A stretch of 39,812 nucleotides of DNA, taken from Phycisphaerae bacterium. Its GTDB lineage: Bacteria; Planctomycetota; Phycisphaerae; UBA1845. The notes under the pieces were generated by a model. The model worked only from the letters and a program-made list of their open reading frames with translations, did no database searches and was not told where the DNA came from. Location: contig JABWBH010000043.1 of assembly GCA_013360585.1 (NCBI GenBank), forward strand, positions 1-39,812. The letters are read 5' to 3'. Each line of letters starts with the position of its first letter. Position 1 is the stretch's first letter. The translations under genes and the position numbers were made by a program. Positions 24,292 to 33,193 of the stretch are shown piece after piece.

Positions 24292-24777
24292 ATGAGAATC
24301 GGCATCCTCTCAGACAGCCACGGACGGACCGCGAAGGTGCGGGACGCGGTCGCGCGGCTGGACGCCAGGGGCGTCGATCTCTTCGTTCATTGCGGCGACG
24401 TGGGGGACGCCGACGTCTTCGAGATCTTTGTAGGCCGTCCGTTCCGGTTTGTCTGGGGGAACTGCGACCTGCCCTCCCCCCCCCTGCTGGCCTTCCTGCA
24501 CGCGACCGCGTTGACCGTTCCCGCTCATCCGCCGCTGCGATTCAACGCGGACGGCGCGTCGGTCGCCGTCTTTCACGGTCACGAACCCGGGTTCGCCGCG
24601 GCGATGGCTCGACCCGACGCGGATTACCTCCTGCACGGTCACACCCACGTCCGCCGCGACGAACGACGCGGGACGTGCCGCGTCATCAACCCCGGCGCGA
24701 TCCACCGCGCCTCACCGCCGTCGGCGGCGTGGCTGGACACCGGAACCGACGAACTGATTTTCATCGATCTCGCATAA
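24292..24777 (+). CDS. YfcE-like metallophosphoesterase
   Basis: A 161-residue calcineurin-fold phosphoesterase. The five metal-binding blocks are present in order: DSHG (8-11), HCGDVGD, GNCD, FHGH and HGHTH, with NPGAIH at the end, as in YfcE/MJ0936 enzymes that hydrolyse phosphodiesters in vitro. No membrane segment; cytoplasmic. The ATG at 24292 is the natural start; open frame upstream is a shadow of the TPR gene. It is convergent with the glycosyltransferase gene, 43 bp away. The physiological substrate is unknown for most members. Confidence 0.85.
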   Translation: MRIGILSDSHGRTAKVRDAVARLDARGVDLFVHCGDVGDADVFEIFVGRPFRFVWGNCDLPSPPLLAFLHATALTVPAHPPLRFNADGASVAVFHGHEPGFAAAMARPDADYLLHGHTHVRRDERRGTCRVINPGAIHRASPPSAAWLDTGTDELIFIDLA

Positions 24778-24820
24778 GCCCCGAAGACGCCGCAAGACCC
24801 GCCCTCTGAATCCACGGCGT

Positions 24821-26134
24821 TCACCCGGGGGACGTCCCCTTACCGGGCGATCGTCCGCCGCGCGCGACGGCTTCGTATATCTCCCAGGTTCGCTCAGCCA
24901 TCCGGACATGAGTCCACCTCCGGAGGACCGCCGCACGACCCTGCTCCGCAAGACCCCGGCGAAGTTCCGCATCCCGGATCAGGCGGCGAAGCGCGGCCGC
25001 CAGCGCTTCCACGTCGCCGGGGGGGAACGTCAGCCCGCCGCCGGTCTCCTCCACCAGCTCAAAATAAGAACCGTGCGCCGGCTGAACGACCGGCACACCG
25101 CACGACATCGCCTCCAGCACCGGCAATCCCTTCGTCTCCACGTAACGCGAAGGAACGCTGAACACGTGCGACGACTGAAGCAGACGCACCTTCTCCTCGA
25201 GACGAACTTCGCCCAGCCAGTCCACCCGCGACGACAGCCCGATCGATCGCACCCGCTCCTGCAATTTCCGCGCATACCCGCGATCGCCCGGACCGCAGTA
25301 CCCGGCGACCCTCAACCGAACGTCCGGCTCACTCCCGGCAAGCCGCTCAAAGGCGTCAACCAGAAGATCGAGACCCTTCTCACGACACTGCCGGGACAGG
25401 TAACTGATGACCTTCGGCGACGCCGGCGGCGGAGTTCCCGGCGCGAACACCTTCGTATCCACGCCCAGCGGAGCAACGTGAACCCGGTCCGCGGGAAGCG
25501 CGAAATGCCCGATGAAATGCGTGGCGCAATACCGCGTGACGGCGATGAAAGCGTCCACTTCAGCCGCAGCTTCCCGGATGCGCAACAACGCCTCCGAGCG
25601 CCACGGCTGCGGCAACGCGTCCACGAAGACGTCTTCGCCGCTGAGCGTGCATATCACCGGAACACCCAGCGCGCGCTTCAGCGTCCCGGCGACGCCCACC
25701 AGCATCAGGTCCGGCAGATTCACGAGATCCGGCCTCTCGCGCTTCAACGCCTCGACGAGCGGCTCAACCTCCGCACGCTGCGGACCGTCCTCCCCCTTGA
25801 GCATCGAAACCGTCAGCGCCCCGAGATCCTCCGCCCGGGTCGACCCCGCGAACCGGCTCAGCCAGCTCAGAAGCCGCGGCGACGCCAGCGGTCGCGTCAC
25901 CCACCCCGGAAGCGACGCCAGCGGACGCACCTTCTCCCGAAGATAGGCCCCGATCCCGCCCCAGTGAACGCGGCGACAGCTGACGTCGACTTCATCCGTG
26001 CGGATCGGCGTGTACAAAGGCCACAACGAGACGTCGCGCCCCTGCGCGCGGAGCGTCGCCGCGAGGCGATTGTCGCGGAGACAACTGCCGCAGATCATGC
26101 CCGCGGCGCCCGCGGCGAGGTAGACGACTTTCAT
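24821..26134 (-). CDS. GT4-family glycosyltransferase
   Basis: A 437-residue GT-B transferase. The N-terminal domain has the Gly-rich AAGAAGMICGSCLRDN loop and the C-terminal domain holds KVISYLSRQCREKGLDLLVDAFERL, the nucleotide-sugar site VPSRYVETKGLPVLEAMSCGVPVV and the E-x7-E-like stretch ending in FELVEETGGG. These place it in the GT4 group that builds lipopolysaccharide, capsule or glycolipid from nucleotide sugars. The G-S-C-L-R-D-N start resembles a subgroup that often occurs beside other cell-surface genes. The ATG overlaps the stop of the upstream propeller gene as ATGA. No terminator is visible after it; the phosphoesterase gene converges 43 bp away. Acceptor unknown. Confidence 0.82.
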   Translation of the reverse strand: MKVVYLAAGAAGMICGSCLRDNRLAATLRAQGRDVSLWPLYTPIRTDEVDVSCRRVHWGGIGAYLREKVRPLASLPGWVTRPLASPRLLSWLSRFAGSTRAEDLGALTVSMLKGEDGPQRAEVEPLVEALKRERPDLVNLPDLMLVGVAGTLKRALGVPVICTLSGEDVFVDALPQPWRSEALLRIREAAAEVDAFIAVTRYCATHFIGHFALPADRVHVAPLGVDTKVFAPGTPPPASPKVISYLSRQCREKGLDLLVDAFERLAGSEPDVRLRVAGYCGPGDRGYARKLQERVRSIGLSSRVDWLGEVRLEEKVRLLQSSHVFSVPSRYVETKGLPVLEAMSCGVPVVQPAHGSYFELVEETGGGLTFPPGDVEALAAALRRLIRDAELRRGLAEQGRAAVLRRWTHVRMAERTWEIYEAVARGGRSPGKGTSPG

Positions 26135-27222
26135 ACCGTTGCGAAGCGGACCGAATGAACCGGCGGAAGGCTCGACCCCAGGCTCCGCCAGGAATCCCCG
26201 CGATCGTGCGAAACGTACGCGTTCCCCGTCGTCGAGCCGAACGCCAGCGCGTCCCCCGCAAGATCCAGCCCGTGACGGAACACGATGTCGAAGCACTGCT
26301 CCTGCGGCAGTCCTTTGCGCAACGCCGTCCAGTTCCGTCCCCCGTCCGTCGTCCGGCACACGCACAACGCCTGATTCACCGCCACCCGGCACTCATCCTT
26401 CACACCCGGAACGACCCACGCCGTCTGCGGATCGCGCGCGTCGACCGCCACCGCAAACCCGAAATACGCCGGTCCCCCCGCCTGCGACACGTCCTGCCAG
26501 TTCCGCCCGCCGTCCGTCGTTCGGAAGATACCGCAATGATTCTGCTGCCACATGCATTCCGGCGCGGCGGGGCAGGCGACCAGCAGGTGCGGATCATGTC
26601 CGACCTCGACGTTCGAATCCGGAAGGTAGTCCGCCTTCAGCCCCTGATTCCGCGGCACCCAGGTCGCACCGCCGTCGGTGGACTCGAACACGCCTGCGCA
26701 ACTGACCCCCACGAAGACGTGCCTCGAATCCCGCGGATCGATCACGACCGAGTGAATCCCCGCCTCGTCGCGCCCTCCGCCGAACCACCCCGGACGCGAC
26801 GGATGATTCCACAGCGACTCGACAAGGACAAACGTCTCCCCGCCGTCGCGGCTGACGAAAAGCCCCCCCGGCTCCGTGCCGATGTAGATCGTCTTCGGCT
26901 GATCGGCTGGCCCGGGCTGCAACACCCACAAATACCGCATCGTCGCCGGAACTCCCTCGCGGATCGTGCTGCCCTCGGGATACGCCGGGCAGGGAACTTC
27001 CTCCCACGTCGCCCCCAGATCGCGCGAACGCTGGAGCTTCCGCCCCCAGTGTCCGTGATCGAGGCAGGCCCAGAGCACACCCGTCCGCGGATCGAGCGCC
27101 GCGTACGAAACATTCAGCCCCAGGTGGCTGACCGAGCGGTACTTCCAGTCAGACCCCTTGCGGTCAAAAAGGATCGTCCCTTTGCGCGTCCCGAAAATCA
27201 GCAGGTTCCCCGCGTCCGACAT
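26131..27222 (-). CDS. BNR/sortilin-type beta-propeller protein
   Basis: A 363-residue protein with several Asp-box motifs of the S.DGG.TW type: SRDLGATWEEV, SRDGGETFVLV, STDGGATWVP, TTDGGRNWQDV, TTDGGRNWTAL and SHDRGDSWRSL. These close the blades of a BNR/Vps10-like propeller, as in exo-alpha-sialidase and plant photosystem assembly factors. No signal peptide is visible, so it may be cytoplasmic. The ATG at 27222 has AGGGAG 7 bases upstream. Its stop overlaps the glycosyltransferase start (ATGA), so the two are translated together; a role in glycan handling is an inference. Conserved Cys near GVSCAGVF, LLVACPAAPECMW and NHCG could bind a metal. Confidence 0.75.
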   Translation of the reverse strand: MSDAGNLLIFGTRKGTILFDRKGSDWKYRSVSHLGLNVSYAALDPRTGVLWACLDHGHWGRKLQRSRDLGATWEEVPCPAYPEGSTIREGVPATMRYLWVLQPGPADQPKTIYIGTEPGGLFVSRDGGETFVLVESLWNHPSRPGWFGGGRDEAGIHSVVIDPRDSRHVFVGVSCAGVFESTDGGATWVPRNQGLKADYLPDSNVEVGHDPHLLVACPAAPECMWQQNHCGIFRTTDGGRNWQDVSQAGGPAYFGFAVAVDARDPQTAWVVPGVKDECRVAVNQALCVCRTTDGGRNWTALRKGLPQEQCFDIVFRHGLDLAGDALAFGSTTGNAYVSHDRGDSWRSLGSSLPPVHSVRFATV

Positions 27223-27308
27223 GAAGGTTCTCCCTTGTTGCTGGGTTGGCCGCTCGCGCAGACAGTCTACCCGCGCCCCGCACTGACCCCAAGCGATCCC
27301 CCTCGGCG

Positions 27309-28112
27309 TCAGTCGCCCCCGCCCACGCGGAGTACGCGGATCCGAAGCGTCTCGAGGTCGCCGAAGCGCGCCGCGGCGCTGCCTCGGTTCACCGCAACCT
27401 CCAGGAAACCGCTGCTGCCGATCAGGGCAAGCATCTCTCCGGGCGGGATGTCGGCGTACGTCGCGCGGAGCGGACCGATCGAAGCGTCATTCACCCGCAC
27501 CTCGGTCTGTTGCGGACGGTGAATGAGCGGACCGAGGTCTTTCGCGTGAATGTTCGTGATCAGACTCCCGAAGCGGTCCGCGCGGATCACGCGACCGGCG
27601 ACCCCCTCGCGCGTCAGAACGACGTTCCACTCCTCCGGCAGCAACTCAAGCCGGTCGGTCGCGCGCCCGAAGCTCTCCGGCTTTACGCCGGACGCCAGCC
27701 GCGCCGCCACCGGGGCGAAAATGTCCCGTCCGTGAAACGTACGGGATACCGCGGAAAGAAAATACTGACGGTTCTCCACAACGTGCAGAGCTTCGATCGG
27801 AGCATCTCGATGCACGAACGTGATGACGCCGTTGTCGGGCACGAGAAAGAAACTGCCGGCGCAGCGCGCCAGAAGAATCCGCCGGTCCGTCCCGACGCCC
27901 GGGTCCACCACGCATACGTGGACCGTCCCCGACGGGTACCACGGACGAAGGCAGCGCAGCACATGCGCGGCGTCACGGATGCCGTAAGGCGGAACATCGT
28001 GCGTGACGTCGATGACACGCGCCTTCGGAGCGACCCCGGCGATGACGCCCTTCATGATCGCCACGTAGGCGTCGGCCGTCCCGAAGTCGGTCGTCAGCGT
28101 GATCAGGTTCAC
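27309..28112 (-). CDS. S-adenosyl-L-methionine hydrolase (DUF62)
   Basis: A 267-residue member of the SAM hydroxide adenosyltransferase family that splits SAM into adenosine and methionine; relatives include fluorinase and chlorinase. The family start ITLTTDFGTADAYVAIMKGV and the VVDPGVGT..R stretch and FHGRDIFAPVAARL supply the Asp, Arg and His expected of the hydrolase triad. The halide-specific features of the halogenases cannot be judged by eye. The C-terminal beta-barrel domain ends normally. The start is GTG at 28112. It follows the TolB-like gene by 52 bp on the same strand and is probably co-transcribed with it. Physiological role of such enzymes is poorly known. Confidence 0.87.
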   Translation of the reverse strand: MNLITLTTDFGTADAYVAIMKGVIAGVAPKARVIDVTHDVPPYGIRDAAHVLRCLRPWYPSGTVHVCVVDPGVGTDRRILLARCAGSFFLVPDNGVITFVHRDAPIEALHVVENRQYFLSAVSRTFHGRDIFAPVAARLASGVKPESFGRATDRLELLPEEWNVVLTREGVAGRVIRADRFGSLITNIHAKDLGPLIHRPQQTEVRVNDASIGPLRATYADIPPGEMLALIGSSGFLEVAVNRGSAAARFGDLETLRIRVLRVGGGD

Positions 28113-28164
28113 GGCGTGGGATCGCGCCTGGACGCGCGACGTCCGCCCGGGCTTCGACCGCGCG

Positions 28165-29229
28165 TCAGAATCCGCTCGGCGCCGTCCAGTCGGCGATGAA
28201 CACCTGCGCCTCCGACTGTCCGGCGCGCTTCGACGTCCACATCAGCTTCTTTCCGTCCGGCGAGAACACCGGCAACCCGTCGAACTCCGGGTCGAATGTG
28301 ATCCGCGTCCGGTTCTTCCCGGCGACGTCCATCACGAAAAGATCGTAGTTCGGCCGCGATTGCTTCGCATACGCCGCATGATCCACCTCGACGTAAACGA
28401 AGTATTTCCCCGACGGGTGGTAGTACGGCGCCCAGTTGAAAAGCTCGTTGTCCGTCAGCGCCCGGTCGTTCTTCCCGTCCACGTCGATCATCCGGATTTG
28501 AAGGAGCATCTCCGGCGTGTTCCTCCGGTCCCCGCGATACAGGATCGTACGCCCGTCCGGCGAGAAAAACGGACCGCCGTCGTAGCCTTCGCCGTAAGTG
28601 AGCCGCCGCGGGTTCTTCCCGTCCGAGTCCATGATGTACAACTCAAGGTCGCCGTCGCGCTGCGAGCAGAACACGATCGACTTTCCGTCCGGCGAGTACG
28701 AACATTCCGCGTCATACCCCTCCGCATCCGTCAGACGCCGAAGGTGGGTCCCGTCCGGGTCCGCCTCGAAAACGTCCATCCCGGGATGAAACGGCCAGGA
28801 GTACTTCTCGCCCGTCTTCACCGGCGCGGGATTCGGCAGATTCGTGTTCAGGTGGTTGGAGGCGAAGATGATCTTCCTGCCGTCCGGGCGGAAGTAAGCG
28901 CAGGTGCAGGCGCCGCGACCGGTGCTCACCAGCTTCGGACGGGTTCCCGCCACCGCGTCGACCGGTAGCGTGTAAATCTGATACTCCGACTCCCCGACCG
29001 GATACGCCTGAAAGATGATCGTCTTCATGTCCGGCGAGAAATACGCTTCCCCGCTGCGGTCCAGACCCTGCTCCTTGAACGTGATCTGGCGGATGCCCGA
29101 CAGGTACGGAGCTTCCTCGGGCGACGGGGCGTTCAGGGCAGGCCTCGCAACCTCGTCTTGTGCGGCGGACGAGACGGCGGTGACGACGACCAGAATCCCC
29201 AGCGCCGCATACGAGATGTTCTTACACAT
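28165..29229 (-). CDS. Secreted TolB-like WD40/PD40 propeller protein
   Basis: A 354-residue protein with a signal peptide (NISYAALGILVVVTAVSSAAQ). It contains at least five PD40 units of the form (Y/F)SPDGK.I.F.S..(D/G)...(L/I)Y.MD.DG.N.RRLT, e.g. CSYSPDGKSIVFCSQRDGDL and PVFSPDGKKLMWTSKRAG. This is a six-bladed TolB C-terminal-like propeller, without the TolB N-terminal domain. Likely periplasmic; ligands unknown. The ATG at 29229 has a rather distant GGAG. Upstream, 182 bp separate it from the bTHX gene and no clear promoter is seen, so it may be read as part of the atp transcript. Confidence 0.8.
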   Translation of the reverse strand: MCKNISYAALGILVVVTAVSSAAQDEVARPALNAPSPEEAPYLSGIRQITFKEQGLDRSGEAYFSPDMKTIIFQAYPVGESEYQIYTLPVDAVAGTRPKLVSTGRGACTCAYFRPDGRKIIFASNHLNTNLPNPAPVKTGEKYSWPFHPGMDVFEADPDGTHLRRLTDAEGYDAECSYSPDGKSIVFCSQRDGDLELYIMDSDGKNPRRLTYGEGYDGGPFFSPDGRTILYRGDRRNTPEMLLQIRMIDVDGKNDRALTDNELFNWAPYYHPSGKYFVYVEVDHAAYAKQSRPNYDLFVMDVAGKNRTRITFDPEFDGLPVFSPDGKKLMWTSKRAGQSEAQVFIADWTAPSGF

Positions 29230-29411
29230 GTTTCAATCCGCTCCAGTGTCGAAGGATAGACGTGTCGGCGAATGCGAGCGCGGAGTTCGGAAATTGAAAA
29301 GAGCGGAGGGCGCAGGAACAGGCTGATCACGCCGACGATCGCCGCTGCAAACCGCGCGGTCTTCTGCCGCGGGATCGCCGACCGAAACGATTCCCGGGGA
29401 TCGCCCCGGCC

Positions 29412-29528
29412 TTACTTCTTCTCCGCCGCGGGCGCCGACCTCTTTGTGGATTTTCCGGCGGGCCGGGTCTTCCCGTGCGTACCCCGGTACAGCTTGCCCC
29501 GTCGCGTTCGTCTGTCGCCCTTGCCCAT
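29412..29528 (-). CDS. Small ribosomal subunit protein bTHX
   Basis: A 38-residue basic protein that begins [12 protein letters not shown] and continues [11 protein letters not shown], closely matching the Thermus 30S protein Thx, which sits at the head of the small subunit and stabilises rRNA. The tail ([15 protein letters not shown]) is Lys/Ala-rich. A strong ribosome-binding site, AGGAG 8 bases upstream of the ATG, supports translation. It lies 72 bp after atpC on the same strand, so it may be the last gene of the atp transcript. Such small genes are often missed by gene callers. Identification rests on the well-conserved first ~23 residues. Confidence 0.88.
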   Translation of the reverse strand: MGKGDRRTRRGKLYRGTHGKTRPAGKSTKRSAPAAEKK

Positions 29529-29600
29529 CGTCGCCGCTCCTGACGTTGCCCTGATGCTTGCTCTAAAAACCGCCTGCGCTCCAGCGCCGCGCCCGGTAGT

Positions 29601-30008
29601 CTAACCGACCTGTTCCGCCAGTTTCAACTGCTCCTTCGCCCGGCGGATCGCCTTGTCGCGGGCGGTCCAGGAAGCGTCGTCGGTGATCTTCATCCCTTCC
29701 GCCGCCGCCAGCGCCTCACGGGCCTTCGCCGAACTGACCTCCCCCTGCGACAAGGCCTGTGACGTGAGGATCGTCAGGTTGTTGTCCAGCATCTGGGCGA
29801 ACCCGCCGTCAATAAAAAACCGCTGCGATCCTTTCTCGCCGTCGATCCGCAGAATACCGATCCCCAGCGCAAACAGCAGCGGCGCCCGGTCCACGAGCAC
29901 ACCTACCTCACCGTCATGCGCGGGGAACACCACCGACGTCGCCTCCGCGCTGAGCACCTCACGCTCCGGCGTAATCACGCTGCAATGAAATGTCGTCGCT
30001 TTCGCCAT
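29601..30008 (-). CDS. atpC: ATP synthase epsilon subunit
   Basis: Central-stalk subunit that links gamma to the c-ring and can inhibit ATP hydrolysis. The 135-residue protein has the N-terminal beta-sandwich (FHCSVITPEREVLSAEATSVVFPAHDGEVGVLVDRAPLL, RIDGEKGSQRFFIDGGFAQML) and a C-terminal helical hairpin (AKAREALAAAEGMKI..AIRRAKEQLKLAEQ). It is the last subunit gene of the operon. ATG at 30008; a 143-bp repeat-bearing gap separates it from atpD, longer than the usual few bases. Confidence 0.93.
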   Translation of the reverse strand: MAKATTFHCSVITPEREVLSAEATSVVFPAHDGEVGVLVDRAPLLFALGIGILRIDGEKGSQRFFIDGGFAQMLDNNLTILTSQALSQGEVSSAKAREALAAAEGMKITDDASWTARDKAIRRAKEQLKLAEQVG

Positions 30009-30024
30009 GATCCCGACTCAGTCG

Positions 30025-30151
30025 TGCGTGAAAGAACCCATTACAAATGACCAATTACGAATGATTCACCCTCAAGGATTGCCGACCGATGAGCGTAGCC
30101 GTGGATCGTCAAATCCAGATCGTTCCTCATTCGTCATTTGTCATTCCCTCT
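30025..30151. repeat. Inverted heptamer-repeat element between atpD and atpC
   Basis: Immediately after the atpD stop (minus strand) come degenerate 7-bp units AATGACA, AATGACG, AATGAGG. Near the atpC end, units TCATTCG, TAATTGG, TCATTTG, TAATGGG run in the opposite orientation, so the two arms can pair. Between them lie about 55 bases of single-copy sequence. The same layout, with different heptamers, occurs in the next two gaps of the operon. Confidence 0.7.
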
Positions 30152-31651
<1,500 letters not shown>

Positions 31652-31717
31652 TTACTCACCTGATCCGAGGATTCAACGAATCCTGCATACTTGTTCCCTT
31701 GGAGAAGGCCCTTTCCC

Positions 31718-31773
31718 TCGCGGTCAATACCCGTTCAACCTCGAGCACTCTTCTCTATCGCGGTCAATACCCG
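31718..31773. repeat. 16-bp direct repeat at the 3' end of the four-helix-bundle gene
   Basis: TCGCGGTCAATACCCG occurs at 31718-31733 and at 31758-31773, 40 bp apart, spanning the stop codon of the four-helix-bundle gene. This suggests a local duplication or a recombination scar. Confidence 0.75.
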
Positions 31774-32106
31774 CACGATCGCGTCCGCTTCCTTCAAGAT
31801 CTCGCGCCGTCGGGTCATCGGCAAAATGCCGGCCTTGCCGATCAAGCGCAACCAGTACAGGGTTTCTTTCGCTTCGGCTCTTGCGATGTTGATTCGTCTG
31901 ACAAATTCCCTTTTGGAACTCGCCGCCTGCGCCTCCTCAACATTGGCGCCCACGCTCGTTCCCGATCGCAATACTTGCCTCGCAAATATTGCTCCTTCGT
32001 TTGACTTCGGGATTGCCCGTCCCACCTTTATGATTCGCAAGGCGAACTTCAACGTGCGCTCGGCAATGTCCCGATCCGCACCCTTGTTCTCGGGTTCGCA
32101 CTGCAT
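31735..32106 (-). CDS. Four-helix-bundle protein (23S rRNA intervening-sequence protein family)
   Basis: A 123-residue protein. RTLKFALRIIKVGRAIPKSNEGAIFARQVLRSGTSVGANVEEAQAASSKREFVRRINIARAEAKETLYWLRLI is the family pattern: helix 1, then R(S)GTSVGAN..EA....S..EF....IARAEA.ET.YWL. Members are encoded in spacers within 23S rRNA genes of some bacteria, and the fold matches Avd, the accessory protein of diversity-generating retroelements. The biochemical role of free-standing copies is unknown; nucleic-acid binding is likely. The ATG lies inside the last flanking heptamers (GGATGCA GTGCGAA), so the first residues MQCE come from the repeat. It sits between atpG and atpD in the operon's direction. 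Confidence 0.87.
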   Translation of the reverse strand: MQCEPENKGADRDIAERTLKFALRIIKVGRAIPKSNEGAIFARQVLRSGTSVGANVEEAQAASSKREFVRRINIARAEAKETLYWLRLIGKAGILPMTRRREILKEADAIVRVLTAIEKSARG

Positions 32107-32208
32107 CCTTCATTCTTCACACTGCATTCCACCAGTCTTCACGCTGCATTCTTCACGCTGCATTCTTCACGCTGCATTCTGCATTCTGCATTCTTCATTC
32201 GCCATTCA
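32100..32208 (-). repeat. Heptamer array, about 16 units
   Basis: Starting at the atpG stop codon, the minus strand reads GAATGGC, GAATGAA, three GAATGCA, then GCGTGAA alternating with GAATGCA, GACTGGT, a one-base slip, and GAATGCA, GTGTGAA, GAATGAA, GGATGCA, GTGCGAA. The period is 7 throughout except for the slip. Confidence 0.9.
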
Positions 32209-33096
32209 TCATTGCACCGCCGCCGCCCCACCGATGATGTCCAGCAGCTCCATCGTGATCGACGTCTGACGCGCCCGGTTGTACTGCGTCGTCAGCGACT
32301 TGATCATGTCGCCCGCCGCGTCCGTCGCCGCTTTCATCGCCACCATGCGGGCGATCTGCTCGCTGACCGCCGCCTCGAGAAAGCAGGTGAACAACCGGAT
32401 GCGCACCGTGGCGGGGAGCAGTTCCTCCAGCAGCTTTCCCGGCTCCGGCGAAAAATCGTATTGCACCGCCCCGGCCCCCGCGTCGCCGCCCGCGGAGTCC
32501 GACCCCGCGTCCTTCTGCGGGGCCAGCGGAAGAAGCTGGACGACCTCCGGACGCTGCCGACCCATCGAGTGAAACCGCATGAACGCAACGTGCACCGTCG
32601 TGGCCTCGCCGCGCCGGAAGCGGGCCATCAGTTCATTCGCCATCGGCTCCACCATCTCGAATTTCGGCGTATCCCCCAGGTGGGACACTTCGGTCATCGC
32701 CCGCTTCAGAAACCGGAAATACTGAATCCCCTTCTTGCCGACCATCTGCACGTCGCACGGCGTCCCCGAGTTCGCCATGCGGTCAATGTGCTCGATCGCG
32801 GTGCGCATCACGTTGGCGTTGTATCCGCCGCACAGCCCCCGGTTGCTCGTGATGACCACCGTCGCGTCGCGCGGGGTCTCGGAATGCGCCTCCAGCAGCG
32901 AGTCCGGCAATTCCACGTCGAGACCCGCCAGACCGTTGACCATCTCCGCCAGCTTCTCGCTGTACGGCTTGCTCGCGGAGACGCGCTTGAACATCGCCTG
33001 AAACCGCGCCGTGGCGATCAGTTGCATCGTCCGCGTGATCTTGCGGATGTTGCGGACCGCTTTGCGTCGCTTGACGAGTTGTCGTTTGTTGGCCAT
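32209..33096 (-). CDS. atpG: ATP synthase gamma subunit
   Basis: Rotor shaft of F1. The 295-residue protein has the N-terminal coiled-coil helix (RRKAVRNIRKITRTMQLIATARF), the Rossmann-like middle (VVITSNRGLCGGYNANV, a family signature) and the C-terminal helix (EQIARMVAMKAATDAAGDMIKSLTTQYNRARQTSITMELLDIIGGAAA), all intact. A Gly/Asp-rich loop (APQKDAGSDSAGGDAGAGA, about 195-213) is longer than in E. coli. ATG at 33096. It is flanked on both sides by heptamer-repeat elements, which is unusual, while its coding sequence is undamaged. Confidence 0.96.
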   Translation of the reverse strand: MANKRQLVKRRKAVRNIRKITRTMQLIATARFQAMFKRVSASKPYSEKLAEMVNGLAGLDVELPDSLLEAHSETPRDATVVITSNRGLCGGYNANVMRTAIEHIDRMANSGTPCDVQMVGKKGIQYFRFLKRAMTEVSHLGDTPKFEMVEPMANELMARFRRGEATTVHVAFMRFHSMGRQRPEVVQLLPLAPQKDAGSDSAGGDAGAGAVQYDFSPEPGKLLEELLPATVRIRLFTCFLEAAVSEQIARMVAMKAATDAAGDMIKSLTTQYNRARQTSITMELLDIIGGAAAVQ

Positions 33097-33193
33097 GGAA
33101 CCGTGAATAACGAATCAAGAGTGACGAATAACGAATTCAGCAGCCACGCCGGCGGCGCCCATGATTTCGTGATTCGCCATTCGACATTCGCCA
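33097..33193. repeat. Inverted heptamer-repeat element between atpA and atpG
   Basis: Directly after the atpA stop the minus strand reads TGGCGAA, TGTCGAA, TGGCGAA, TCACGAA. Before atpG it reads TTCGTTA, TTCGTCA, CTCTTGA, TTCGTTA, TTCACGG, the opposite orientation. About 28 bases with a small GC hairpin (GCCGCCGGC) lie between. The element fills the gap almost completely. Confidence 0.75.

Noticed and set aside
32100-32208. Possible CRISPR array
   Set aside because: Units are 7 bp and contiguous with no spacers. No cas gene is nearby.
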